Shown here in pieces: positions 34,823-44,253 of a stretch of DNA of 64,000 nt. Location: assembly GCA_963786975.1 (NCBI GenBank), contig CAWBBE010000004.1:558001-622000 (forward strand). The letters are read 5' to 3'. The notes under the pieces are model-generated. The model had not been told where the DNA came from. It saw only the letters and a program-made list of their open reading frames with translations, and made no database searches. The translations under genes were made by a program, and so were the position numbers. The DNA comes from Palsa-506 sp963786975. GTDB lineage: Bacteria; Actinomycetota; Actinomycetes; Streptosporangiales; Streptosporangiaceae. Positions within the stretch are counted from its first letter, which is position 1. Every line of letters begins with the position of its first letter.

Positions 34823-35783
34823 CGGCAGCACTCCTGTCGTAGTCAAGAACGGCATGCATCAAACCGGTTATCCCCTGGTCCAGGGCTCGGAACGCCTCGG
34901 CTGCGTGGCCGAAGGCGAAGACATGAGTGCACAGCTGCGCCAACGGCAGTTCGGCCAGCAGCTCAACGGCCTCCCGGCGGCGCCGGGACCGGGTCCAGGT
35001 CCCGGACAGCCGGGCCGGCACCGTGGAAACCTGAGTGCTGCGGATGATCAGACGCCGCCGGTGGAAGGCGCCGCCGAGCGGCAGCACCACTGGTTTGGTG
35101 CCGAACCACGAAGCGATCAACAGGGTTCCCTCGTGGGCCAGCATGTTCAGCGCCATCGCTGGCGCATCCGGGTTACCGCTGGCGTCAATGACCAGCGGAA
35201 CCTTCTCTTTCACCAGTTCCTCCGGTGTTACGGCGGTGACGCCGAGGCGGCTGGCCATGGCACGGCGCCACGCCTGCGGCTCGGCAATCAGCGACCGCCA
35301 CCCGGAGCGCTGCAACAGCAGGCCGGTCAGCAGCCCGAGCACGCCACCGCCGAGCACGATGACCCGGTCGCGATATCCGGGCCCGGCATCGAGCGTCACT
35401 TGCAACGCCGTCTCGACCAGCGGAAACAAGGTTGCGGACGCGGGATCGATGGCAGGCAGCGGAATCAGTTCACCAGCCCGCGCCACGAATACGTCCTGGT
35501 GCGGATGGAACGCGAACACCACCTGGCCGGACTCCGCTACTTCGCCGACGCACGCATACCCATAGGCGAAGGGATAGGAGAAGGCACCGCCAAGCGCGTC
35601 GATCGTGTCGTCCAGCGCCAACTCGGCAGGGACCTCGCCGCGGTACACCAGCCGTTCGGTGCCACCGCTGATGCCAGAGCACAAGGTGCGGACGAGGACC
35701 TCACCGGCCGCAGGCCGCGGTGTGGGGACTTCCCTGATCTCCACACAGCGCGGCGCGGTATGAAATAGCGCGCGGGCAGGCAC
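34812..35783 (-). CDS. Zinc-type (MDR) dehydrogenase
   Basis: A 323-residue medium-chain dehydrogenase/reductase: N-terminal GroES-like part with VRTLCSGISGGTERLVYRG, a YACVGEV strand, then the nucleotide-binding VLGGGVLGLLTGLLLQ and VIDASGNPDA. The SG.SGGTE..V form is that of the bacteriochlorophyllide/threonine-dehydrogenase-like subgroup. The structural zinc cysteine cluster is absent. First gene of a coupled four-gene operon with PTPS-like, small and phosphatase genes, so its alcohol/ketone substrate is likely a pterin-like or sugar intermediate of that pathway. This last point is inference. Confidence 0.82.
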   Translation of the reverse strand: MPARALFHTAPRCVEIREVPTPRPAAGEVLVRTLCSGISGGTERLVYRGEVPAELALDDTIDALGGAFSYPFAYGYACVGEVAESGQVVFAFHPHQDVFVARAGELIPLPAIDPASATLFPLVETALQVTLDAGPGYRDRVIVLGGGVLGLLTGLLLQRSGWRSLIAEPQAWRRAMASRLGVTAVTPEELVKEKVPLVIDASGNPDAPAMALNMLAHEGTLLIASWFGTKPVVLPLGGAFHRRRLIIRSTQVSTVPARLSGTWTRSRRRREAVELLAELPLAQLCTHVFAFGHAAEAFRALDQGITGLMHAVLDYDRSAAGDL

Positions 35784-35839
35784 GCAGCCAATTTACCCGC
35801 GATCGATCTATACGAGAGGGGTCTATCCCTCGCCCACGG

Positions 35840-36550
35840 TCACTGCTGGCCGCTCCCCCGCGGTCGTACACCGAAGGTTCCAGGGCCGCGGGACCCGGCA
35901 GCGAGGAATGCGGTTCCGAAGAACAACTCGGTCCAGGAGATTTCGGCCAGTTCTTCCTGCATGGCTGCGCGAATCGCCTCCCACGGACGGCGCATGAGCC
36001 ACTCATCTATGGAGGCGAAAGGCCGCACAATTGCGGTTCCGAGCTGCGCTAGCCACCCAGGCGTGTTGCCCGGAACCTTGAGATCCAGCACGACCCAGCG
36101 TCCACCTCCGGAGAGGGCCGCGGCGCCGTGGGCGATGACCTCTGCGCACTCGGGCACCTGCGACAGGGCGTACGTGGACAGGATCGCGTCGACCTCGGCT
36201 GGGAAGTCGAAGTCGACCGCGTCGGCTTGCACCAGGCTGATATTGCTCCAGCCGTTCGTCTCTATCCGATCCTGGGCATGGGCGAGCATCGCGTCGGTCA
36301 GATCGACGCCGACGATCCGGCCCTCGGGACCGATCACCTCCTCAATCAGCGGGAAGTTCAGACCGGTGCCGCATGCGATGTCGATCACGCTGTCACCCGC
36401 GCGAAGGCCGAGCGCTTGCACGGCCCGGAGGCGTTGCGCCCGCTGGGGGTAGCCGGGCGCAGGGTAGAGCCGGGAGGTGATGTCGTAATGCTTCGCCTTC
36501 TTGCGGTATGTCTCGATCAGGTGCTCTCGCTTACGGTCGATCTGGCTCAC
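35840..36550 (-). CDS. Class I SAM-dependent methyltransferase
   Basis: A 236-residue methyltransferase: motif I VIDIACGTGLNFP, acidic IVGVDLTDAMLAHA, and motif IV VDAILSTYALSQVPE, followed by GGGRWVVLDLKVP. This resembles the UbiE/phosphatidylethanolamine-methyltransferase group, and the C-terminal WEAIRAAMQEE..EISWTELFFGTAFLAAG suggests a small hydrophobic substrate. GTG start at 36550 is supported by GAGGAG six bases upstream. Confidence 0.85.
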   Translation of the reverse strand: MSQIDRKREHLIETYRKKAKHYDITSRLYPAPGYPQRAQRLRAVQALGLRAGDSVIDIACGTGLNFPLIEEVIGPEGRIVGVDLTDAMLAHAQDRIETNGWSNISLVQADAVDFDFPAEVDAILSTYALSQVPECAEVIAHGAAALSGGGRWVVLDLKVPGNTPGWLAQLGTAIVRPFASIDEWLMRRPWEAIRAAMQEELAEISWTELFFGTAFLAAGSRGPGTFGVRPRGSGQQ

Positions 36551-36600
36551 GGTGTGCTCCTCGATCTCGGTAGCGTCGCGGCAGGGCCGCGCCACCCTAT

Positions 36601-37068
36601 CTAGGACTCCGCGCCTCGCCGCGTAGCGGACTCGACCGCAGCCTTGATCGCCGCCATCTCGCGATCGCTTACGCGCTGAATTCTGCCTTTGAGAGCGCGG
36701 CCGGGGACCGCGCGCATGATGCCCGCGAGGTCGACCTCAATCCACATCCTGGCGTCGGTGTGGCTATCGTCCACTGGCTCGAGTTCCATTCCCCAGCGTG
36801 CCGCGGAAGTACCCATTGGCCCGGCGAACGCCACGTAGCGGGGCGCCTCGACAGCGGTCACCTCCTGGCTCCGGCCGCGAGTCAACCAGAGGATCGCCTT
36901 CGCCCGCTGCTCCACCCGCGAGCCGGGCTGAAGCGGAGCTCCGCCGCGAACCCGGCATTCGAGAACCGTTGGCGCCCACTCCGGCCAGCGCCCCACGTCA
37001 CAGACATACGTCCACACCTCACGGACGCTGCTGGCAATTTTTATGCGGCTCTCGGTTCTGATTGTCAT
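36601..37068 (-). CDS. SRPBCC-family lipid-binding-like protein
   Basis: A 155-residue START/SRPBCC-fold protein: MTIRTESRIKIASSVREVWTYVCDVGRWPEWAP at the start, then alternating strands and a long C-terminal helix (IMRAVPGRALKGRIQRVSDREMAAIKAAVE). Polyketide-cyclase-type folds bind hydrophobic ligands. It lies 50 bases upstream of a methyltransferase on the same strand and may be co-transcribed. Ligand unknown. Confidence 0.82.
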   Translation of the reverse strand: MTIRTESRIKIASSVREVWTYVCDVGRWPEWAPTVLECRVRGGAPLQPGSRVEQRAKAILWLTRGRSQEVTAVEAPRYVAFAGPMGTSAARWGMELEPVDDSHTDARMWIEVDLAGIMRAVPGRALKGRIQRVSDREMAAIKAAVESATRRGAES

Positions 37069-37224
37069 AGGCGGACTTTATGTTGATGACCTTCCGGTTG
37101 GGTAAGGTCTCCCGCGACGTTACATCCTGACCCAGACGCCTGCAAGCGCGCCCCGCTGGCGGGAGGATCAGGCAAATCTCGCCGCCCAAGCTCTGCGGCG
37201 AAGCGACGGCACCCGGCTCGGCCA

Positions 37225-37641
37225 TTAGTTTTCTTGGCAAGCTTGGCTGGCCGGGTCAGAGGTGAGGTGCGCGCATTCGGTATACGAGTCGACTTGCTTT
37301 CCGGCCAGCAGCCGGATGACCGAGATCCCTGCGTAGCGTGCGGCGGAGCTGGTGACTGGGGCGTGCGACGTTATGGTCGTCGCTTGCCAGCGGGTCACGA
37401 CCCGGTCGTCCTCGGCGATCTGATCTTCGATCTTGATGTACAGGCTGGGATGGGCGCGGCGGTGGCTTGACACTAGCTGGCGCACGCCCTCGGGTCCGCG
37501 AACCGATGTTCTGGCGCACGGGATATGGCCCGTGTAGTCGGCGGCTACCAGCTCGTCGATGAGTTCCAGCCGCCCCTCGTTGAGGACTGCCTCGACGAAC
37601 AGCCTGACTTTGAGCTTGTTGACCTCGCTGACGCAGTTCAC
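37225..37641 (-). CDS. SnoaL-like / ester cyclase family protein
   Basis: A 138-residue NTF2-fold protein: LKVRLFVEAVLNEGRLELIDELVAADYTGHIP, GPEGVRQLVSSHRRAHPSLYIKIEDQIAEDDRVVTRWQATT, then G.SVIRL..GK..DSYTE. This is the SnoaL/ester-cyclase pattern. The family includes polyketide cyclases and many small enzymes of unknown substrate. Divergent from the LAL regulator. Confidence 0.82.
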   Translation of the reverse strand: MNCVSEVNKLKVRLFVEAVLNEGRLELIDELVAADYTGHIPCARTSVRGPEGVRQLVSSHRRAHPSLYIKIEDQIAEDDRVVTRWQATTITSHAPVTSSAARYAGISVIRLLAGKQVDSYTECAHLTSDPASQACQEN

Positions 37642-37750
37642 CTGCGCAAGGATCCCGGCCGCGCTGCTATGTCACAAGGGAGGATCCCCGAGGGTTTCCC
37701 CGCAGGTTTTGCCTCGTCAGGCACCGGAGGTGCCGGGTAACGTCGGGGTT

Positions 37751-40574
37751 GTGGCGTTTGTCGCGACGGGGGTTCTGCGTGAGCGTGAGCGTGAGCTTGA
37801 GGCGCTGCGCGCCGGACTTGATCGCGCGTGTGCCGGAGAGGGGACGCTGCTCCTGATCGAGGGGCCGCCCGGCGTGGGCAAGACGGTGCTGGCGCGCGCG
37901 GCGCGCGCGGCGGCCGGGCGGGCGCGGATGATGCCGCTTGAGGCCAGGGGCTCCGAGCTCGAGCAGCCATTCGCGTTCGGCATTGTGCGCCAGCTGCTGG
38001 AGCCGGTGGTGAGCAAGGAGCGCGGGCAGGCCGATCTGTTCGCGGGTGGTGCTGGTCCCGCCGCGCGCCTGTTCGAGCCGGACGAGCGGCAGCCGGCCGG
38101 TACTGATGTCGGCTTCGAGGCGCTGCACAGCCTGTACTGGCTGGTGGTGAACATCGCCGACCGGGCCCCGGTGCTCGTGCTCGTCGACGATTGCCAATGG
38201 GCCGACCGCGACTCGCTGCGGTTCCTGGCCTACCTGGCGCAGCGCATCGAGGGGCTTCCGGTGGCGATGCTGCTCGCCGGGCGCCCGCCGGATGCTGCGG
38301 GCGACGAGCCGGGGACACTGTGGGCGCAGCTGGCCTCGCGTCCCTCGGCGGCTGCGATCTATCCGCGACCGCTGAGCGAGCCGGCCGCGGTGGCGCTGGC
38401 GCGCGAACGCCTGGGCGCGGAGGCGGCGGCGGAGTTCTGCCATGCGTGTCACACGGCCACCGGCGGTAACCCGCTGTTCCTGCGGGAGCTGCTCGGAGCT
38501 CTCAGCGCCGCGGGGGTGGTGCCGTCGGCTGCTGCCGCGGACGCGGTGCAGGCCGTGGGACCGGCCGCAGTGAGCCGTTTCGTCCTGCACCGGCTGGCCG
38601 TGCTCGGCCCGGCCGCGACCGAGCTGGCGCGGGCGGTCGCCGTGCTCGGAGATGACAGCGAGCCGCGGCTGGCCGGCCGGGTGTCGGGCCTGAGCGGGGA
38701 GAGCGCCCGCAGCAGGCGGCCGATGACCTTGTCCGGGCGGACATCTTCATCCCCGCTGAGCGCCTGGGATTCGTGCACCCGATCGTCCGTGCGGCGTTGT
38801 ATGAGGATCTTGCGCCCGGCGAGCGCCAGGCCCGGCACGCCGCGGCGGCGGAGGCGCTGGCGCGGGAGGGCGCTTCGGCCGAGCGGGTCACCGCGCACCT
38901 GCTGCTGACCGGCCCGACGGGGGATCAGCGCAGGGTCGGACACGCTCAGGTCGGCCGCGGCCAGCGCGGCGCACCGTGGCGCTCCGCGGGCGGCTGCCAC
39001 GTACCTGCGGCGGGCGCTCGCCGAGTCCCCGGCCGAGCAGGAGCGGGCGGAGATCCTGGCCGAACTGGGCCGATGTGAGGTGGCCACGATGCAGTTCGAG
39101 GCGGCCGAGGAACACCTGCGAGCGGCGCTGGCTTCGGGCGCCACGCTGACCACGCGGGCCGACGCGGCGTCCTCGCTGGGGCGGTGCGCGATCGTGTCGG
39201 GCGGCCGCTCGGCACGGGCCGCAGCCGACGCGCTGTCGTCGCTGGCCGGGGAGTTGTGGGCCGGGCGATCCGGAGCGCTCGCTCGAGCTCGGCGCTGAGC
39301 TGCTGGCGGTCACAACGGCTTTCTCGCAGCTGCGCGCTCGGCCTCGCCGCGCAACTGCAGCGCTTCCGGGACCAGGCCCGGGGCCACCCAGGTTTCGAGG
39401 CCGTGGCGAGCATCCACAGCGCCTATGAGCAGCTTTTGCGGGGAGAGCCAGCCGCGGCCGCGACGGAAGAAGTGCAGGCAGGCGCTCGCGACTGGCCTGC
39501 CGCGCAGCGCGCAGTCCAACGCCGCGCTGCTGGCGCTGCTGACGCTGCGGCTCGGCGAGCGGTATGAGCTGGCTGACCGGCTGCTGGACGTCGCGCTGGA
39601 ACGTGCCCACCGGGAGGGCCACGCGACCAGGCAGGGCATCCTCCACGCGCAGCGCGCCGCGATCGCGCTCGCGCAGGGTTCGCTGCACGATGCGCAGGTC
39701 GAGGCCGAGACCGGGCTGCTGCTGGTGGAGAAGTCGCATTTCATCACGCTGCTGCTCGTCGCGGTGACGATCACCGTGCACATCGAGCGCGGAGCTCTGG
39801 ATGCCGCGGCCGACCTGGCCCAGACCGGCGAGGCGCTCGGGATTGCCAACCGCGCCCACGTCAGCGACTTCCTGATCGCCCGCGGGCGGCTGCGGATCGC
39901 CCAGGGCCGCCTGGAAGAGGGTGTCGCGGACCTGTTGTGGTGCGGCCAGCGGCGCGAGGCGCGAGGGCTGTGGTGGCCAAGCGGCTGGAGGGCGTATGCG
40001 GCCCCGGCGGTGGCCGCACTGGGCGACAAACAGCTGGCCGGGAGGCTAGCGCGTGAGCAGCTAGCGGTGGCCCGGCGGGTCGGCGCGCCCGGGGCGCTGG
40101 GACTGTCACTGCGCGCCGCGGCCCTGGCGATCGGCGGGACCGAGGGGCTGGCGCTGCTGCGCGAGGCGGTCGCGGTCCTTGACGGCAGTCCCTCGCGGCT
40201 GGAGCTGGCTCATGCGCTCGCCGATCTCGGCGCGGAACTGAGCCGCTCGGGCATGCGGACGGAGGGCCGGGACGCCCAGCGCCGGGCGATCATGCTTGCT
40301 GGCCAGTGCGGTGCGGTCGCGCTGGCGGAAAGCGCTATGGCCGGGCTGCACGCTGGGCCCGGGCGCCGCGGCCCGGCTCGAGCTGACCGGGCCGGGCGCG
40401 CTGACCGCGGCGGAGTGGCGGGTGTGCCGTCAGGCGGCCGAGGGGCAGACCAACCGTGAGGTCGCGCAGGCGCTGTTCGTGACCGAGAAGACGGTCGAGC
40501 GTCACCTCGGCAGCGCCTACCAGAAGCTCGGGATCCGCTCTCGCTTCCAGCTGGCAGCCGCTATCGGTGAGTAG
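37751..40574 (+). pseudogene. LuxR-family (LAL-type) ATPase regulator with about six frameshifts
   Basis: A large LAL regulator is spread over three frames. P-loop ERERELEALRAGLDRA then IEGPPGVGKT, and Walker B VLVLVDDCQWAD in the first frame to about 38700; VHPIVRAALYEDLAPGER in the next; then AEILAELGRC, ELLAVTTAFSQLRA, RFRDQARGHPGF, a long TPR-like part (39490-40345), and finally the LuxR HTH GPGALTAAEWRVCRQAAEGQTNREVAQALFVTEKTVERHLG. Frame changes fall near 38700, 38935, 39250, 39343, 39485 and 40350. All domains remain and read normally once frames are joined, so it decayed very recently or the sequence has indel errors here. GTG start 37751. Confidence 0.8.
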
Positions 40575-40729
40575 CCATAGGCCGCTGCGCCAGGGACTGC
40601 GCCGTTCGGAAAACCGTAGGGAAAACCCACGGGATCCCCCTCTTGTGACCGGTCACGGCCGCACGGCACGTTGGCGTCAGGCCCGTGTTGCGGCCGTGTC
40701 ACCGCTGACGAAGAGAAGGAAGCCCGGTC

Positions 40730-43057
40730 ATGACAGGTGTGCTCTACCGGCTGGCGCGGTTCTGTGTCCGGCATCGCTTCGCGGTCCTCGCCGTCTGGCT
40801 CGTAGTGGCGATCGCGCTGGTCGCCGTCTCACATCGCCTGGGCGACAGTACCAATGACAACCTGACTCTGCCGGGAACCAACAGCCAGCAGGCTACCGAT
40901 GCGCTCAGCAAGTCGTTTCCCGATCAGGCCAACGGGTCCAGCCCGATCGTGCTGCACGTCACGAGCGGGAAGCTGACCGACTCCAGGTACTCCAGCGCGG
41001 TCAGCCAGGCCGCGGCCGACGTGGCCAAGGCGCCGGACGTGGCCTCGGTGGTCAGCCCGCTCACCTCGCAGGGCGCCTCCGCGCTGAGCAAGGACCAGGC
41101 GACGGGGTACCTGTCGGTGACCATGTCGGTCAGCCCGGGGTCGCTGTCCGTCGATGACGCTCAGACGATCATCGACGCGGCGGCCAGGCCCGCCCAGGCT
41201 GCCGGGATCCAGGTGGAGACCGGCGGCCAGCTCGGCCAGAAGGTGTCCAAGCCGTCCACCGAGTCCAGCGACCTGATCGGCATCATCGCGGCGATGGTGA
41301 TCCTCACGTTCACGTTCGGGACGGTGGTGGCGATGTTGCTGCCGATCCTGACCGCGATCCTCGCGCTGGCCTCGACGCTGTCGATCATTCAGATGTTCAG
41401 CCACGTGACGACGGTGTCCACGGTCGCGCCGACGCTGGCCACGATGATCGGGCTCGGAGTCGGGATCGACTACGCGCTGTTCATCGTGACGCGGCACTTC
41501 CGCGGCCTGAAAGACGGCCTGGAACTTCGGGAGTCGATCGCCCGGGCGGTCGCGACCTCCGGCGGGGCGGTGGCATTCGCCGGCGGGACGGTGACCATCG
41601 CCCTGGTGTCGCTGGCGGTGGCCGGGATCCCGCTGGTCACCACGATGGGCCTGATGGCCGCGATCGCGGTCGTCGTCGCGGTCCTCGCCGCGCTGACCCT
41701 GCTGCCCGCGATGCTCGCCATCACCGGCCCGCACATCAACGCGCTGCGGGTCCGTGGCCGCCACCCCGGCCGCGGGCACGCGGCGAGCCCGAAGCAGGGA
41801 TTGTGGGCCCGGTGGGCTACGGGCGTCGCCAGTCACCCGGTGATCGCGGGCCTGGCGGCGCTGGCGATCCTCGTCCCGCTGGCGATCCCGCTGCTGTCGC
41901 TGAACCTGGGGCAAAAGGACGTCGCCGCGCTGTCCACCTCGACCACCGCCCGCCGGGCGTACGACTTGATCTCGGCGAACTTCGGGCCAGGGGTGAACGG
42001 GCCGCTGCTGGTGGCGGTTACGCTCGGCAGCCCCGCGCAGGCCGCCTCCTCCGGCGGCGGCTCGGGCAGCCCACCGGGCTCCTCCAGTTCGGCGGGCAGC
42101 GACCCGCGCGCCACCGACCCGCGGCTGCAGACGCTGGAAAAGGACGTCTCACAGACCGCGGGAGTCACGGCGGTCACCCCGGTCCAGATCGACAAGGCCG
42201 GCACCACGGCCTACTTCAACGCGATCGCCACCACCGCCCCGGCCGACCAGGCCACCGCGAACCTCGTCAGCACGCTGCGCTCCAGCGCGATACCCGCGGC
42301 CGACAAAGGCACGGACATGCACGCCTACGTGGGCGGCAGCACCGCCAGCAACGTGGATCTGGCCTCGGAGATCTCCAGCAAGCTGCTGCTCCAGATCCTG
42401 GTCGTGATCGCGCTCAGCTTCCTGCTGCTGATGCTCGCATTTCGCACGGTGGTGATCCCGGTGCAGGCCGCCGTGATGAACCTGCTGTCAATCGGCGCCG
42501 CCTACGGCGTGCTGACCGCGGTCTTCCAGTTCGGCTGGCTGCACAACCTGGTCGGCCTGGACGGCTCGGTGCCGATCGTCTCCTACGTGCCGCTGTTCAT
42601 GTTCGCGGTCCTGTTCGGGCTGTCGATGGACTACGAGGTGTTCCTGGTCAGCCAGATCCAAGAGCACGTCCAAGAAGGCCAGGACAACAAGCGCTCGGTC
42701 ATCTCCGGGCTGGTCACCAGCGGGCGCGTGATCACCGCCGCCGCGACGATCATGGTGTTCGTGTTCGGCAGCTTCGTCCTCAACGGCGACCCGACCGTCA
42801 AGCAGTTCGGTATCGGCCTGGCCGTCGCGGTGATCCTCGACGCCACGGTCGTCCGCTGCCTGCTGGTGCCCGCGCGCATGGTCAGCCTGGGCAAGCACAA
42901 CTGGTACCTGCCCCGCTGGCTCGGCCGGCTCCTCCCGCACATCAGCATCGAGGGCGCCGGATACTTCAAAGCACGCGACCAGCACCCGGCAGCCAAGCAG
43001 GTCCAGTACTCCGGCCTCGGACCGTCCGCGGCCGACCAGGCAGTTGTTCGTGAGTAG
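40730..43057 (+). CDS. MMPL-family transporter
   Basis: A 775-residue RND-type MMPL protein with about 11-12 membrane helices and two extracellular loops. Seen: the opening LYRLARFCVRHRFAVLAVWLVV helix, the TMIGLGVGIDYALFIVTRHFRG motif in helices 4-5, and the FAVLFGLSMDYEVFLVSQIQE copy in the second half (both with the D-Y proton-relay pair). Family members export lipids, pigments or siderophores. ATG start behind GGAAG. It follows the LAL regulator by about 155 bases, so the pair may be functionally linked. Confidence 0.92.
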   Translation: MTGVLYRLARFCVRHRFAVLAVWLVVAIALVAVSHRLGDSTNDNLTLPGTNSQQATDALSKSFPDQANGSSPIVLHVTSGKLTDSRYSSAVSQAAADVAKAPDVASVVSPLTSQGASALSKDQATGYLSVTMSVSPGSLSVDDAQTIIDAAARPAQAAGIQVETGGQLGQKVSKPSTESSDLIGIIAAMVILTFTFGTVVAMLLPILTAILALASTLSIIQMFSHVTTVSTVAPTLATMIGLGVGIDYALFIVTRHFRGLKDGLELRESIARAVATSGGAVAFAGGTVTIALVSLAVAGIPLVTTMGLMAAIAVVVAVLAALTLLPAMLAITGPHINALRVRGRHPGRGHAASPKQGLWARWATGVASHPVIAGLAALAILVPLAIPLLSLNLGQKDVAALSTSTTARRAYDLISANFGPGVNGPLLVAVTLGSPAQAASSGGGSGSPPGSSSSAGSDPRATDPRLQTLEKDVSQTAGVTAVTPVQIDKAGTTAYFNAIATTAPADQATANLVSTLRSSAIPAADKGTDMHAYVGGSTASNVDLASEISSKLLLQILVVIALSFLLLMLAFRTVVIPVQAAVMNLLSIGAAYGVLTAVFQFGWLHNLVGLDGSVPIVSYVPLFMFAVLFGLSMDYEVFLVSQIQEHVQEGQDNKRSVISGLVTSGRVITAAATIMVFVFGSFVLNGDPTVKQFGIGLAVAVILDATVVRCLLVPARMVSLGKHNWYLPRWLGRLLPHISIEGAGYFKARDQHPAAKQVQYSGLGPSAADQAVVRE

Positions 43058-43216
43058 CCGTGAGATACCGCCGCCGACCCCTGGTAATTGCACGCTCACA
43101 GGCACGCAAAGAGTCACCCGGCACCGCCAGTCACCAACCTGGCAGGACCCCGGACGAGGCTACCTTCCGTGTATTCACTGACCCGCCTACGTCTGGCACC
43201 TGGTAAGGGAGCGATC

Positions 43217-43981
43217 GTGAACGGCACGGTTCTGGTCCGCGCACCCAGTAGCAGGCTGGCTGAGGGTATCGTCACCCACATCGGGCGCACCCGGGTGGAT
43301 GTGACTCTGGCCCGGGCCCAGCACGCGGCCTATTCCGAGGCGCTGGTGGCCAGCGACTGGATGATCGAGCAGGCACCGGCTGCTGAGGACTGCCCGGACT
43401 CGGTCTTCATCGAAGACACCGTGGTGGTCTGCGAGGATTTAGCGGTGCTGGCCCGCCCGGGCGCGCCGGCGCGCCGGGCCGAGGTCGCCGGCGTCGCCGG
43501 GATTGTCGGGTCGCTGGGTCTGCGCACCGCGCGGATCCAAGAGCCCGGAACGCTCGATGGCGGCGACGTGCTGCAGGCCGGCCACACCGTGTACGTCGGG
43601 CGTGGCGGACGGACCAACGGCGAGGGCATCCGCCAGCTCCGCGCGCTGCTGGCCCCGCTGGGCCGCACCGTGATCGCCGTCCCGCTGGGCGAGGTACTGC
43701 ACCTGAAGTCCGCGGTGACCGCTCTGCCCGACGGTACGTTCCTGCTGCTACCGCAGCTCGTACCAGCCGAGCTGTTCCCGGCGGTCCGCCCGGTGGAGGA
43801 AGAAGGCGGCTGCCATGTCGTTCCGCTGGGCGGCGACCGGGTGCTGATCGCCGCATCCGCACCGCGTACCGCCGGGCTCCTGGATGACCTGAGCTTCACC
43901 CCGATCGTCGTTGACATCAGCGAATTCGAGAAACTCGAAGGGTGCGTCACCTGCCTCAGCGTGCTGCTGCCCGGACGATAA
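43217..43981 (+). CDS. Dimethylarginine dimethylaminohydrolase (DDAH)/arginine deiminase-type hydrolase
   Basis: A 254-residue guanidino-group-modifying enzyme: DSVFIEDT (D61, E66, D67) binds the guanidine, GTLDGGDVL (D114 region) follows, HLKS gives the catalytic His (H162), and CVTCLS gives the catalytic Cys (C246). The fold hydrolyses methylated arginine or arginine to citrulline. GTG at 43217 has AAGGGAG six bases upstream and fits the family start. No neighbour explains its substrate. Confidence 0.85.
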   Translation: MNGTVLVRAPSSRLAEGIVTHIGRTRVDVTLARAQHAAYSEALVASDWMIEQAPAAEDCPDSVFIEDTVVVCEDLAVLARPGAPARRAEVAGVAGIVGSLGLRTARIQEPGTLDGGDVLQAGHTVYVGRGGRTNGEGIRQLRALLAPLGRTVIAVPLGEVLHLKSAVTALPDGTFLLLPQLVPAELFPAVRPVEEEGGCHVVPLGGDRVLIAASAPRTAGLLDDLSFTPIVVDISEFEKLEGCVTCLSVLLPGR

Positions 43982-44253
43982 CGCCGACGGGCCCGCTGGC
44001 GGTCAGCAGATCGGCCTGATTGAGCGGGTATGGCTGTCCCGCAGCGCTGGGTGTGGTGGCAGGAGCGGGGCGTAGCGAGCTCCCGAGGGGGTCGGGAGGG
44101 ACGGTCACGCTGGGCTTTCCGGTTGTGGCCAGCATTGCGGCACGGTGGGGCTGGCGGCGCAGCGGCTGGACGGTGACCTGGGCCGCGCGGCCCGCGCCCT
44201 GGGGACCGGTTAATCCGTCGTGCGGCGGTGCGGCCGTGTGGCAGAGTGCTGGC

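Noticed and set aside
34773..35768. A 331-codon plus-strand frame
   Set aside because: Antisense to the MDR dehydrogenase, which has clear family motifs and good overlaps with its operon.
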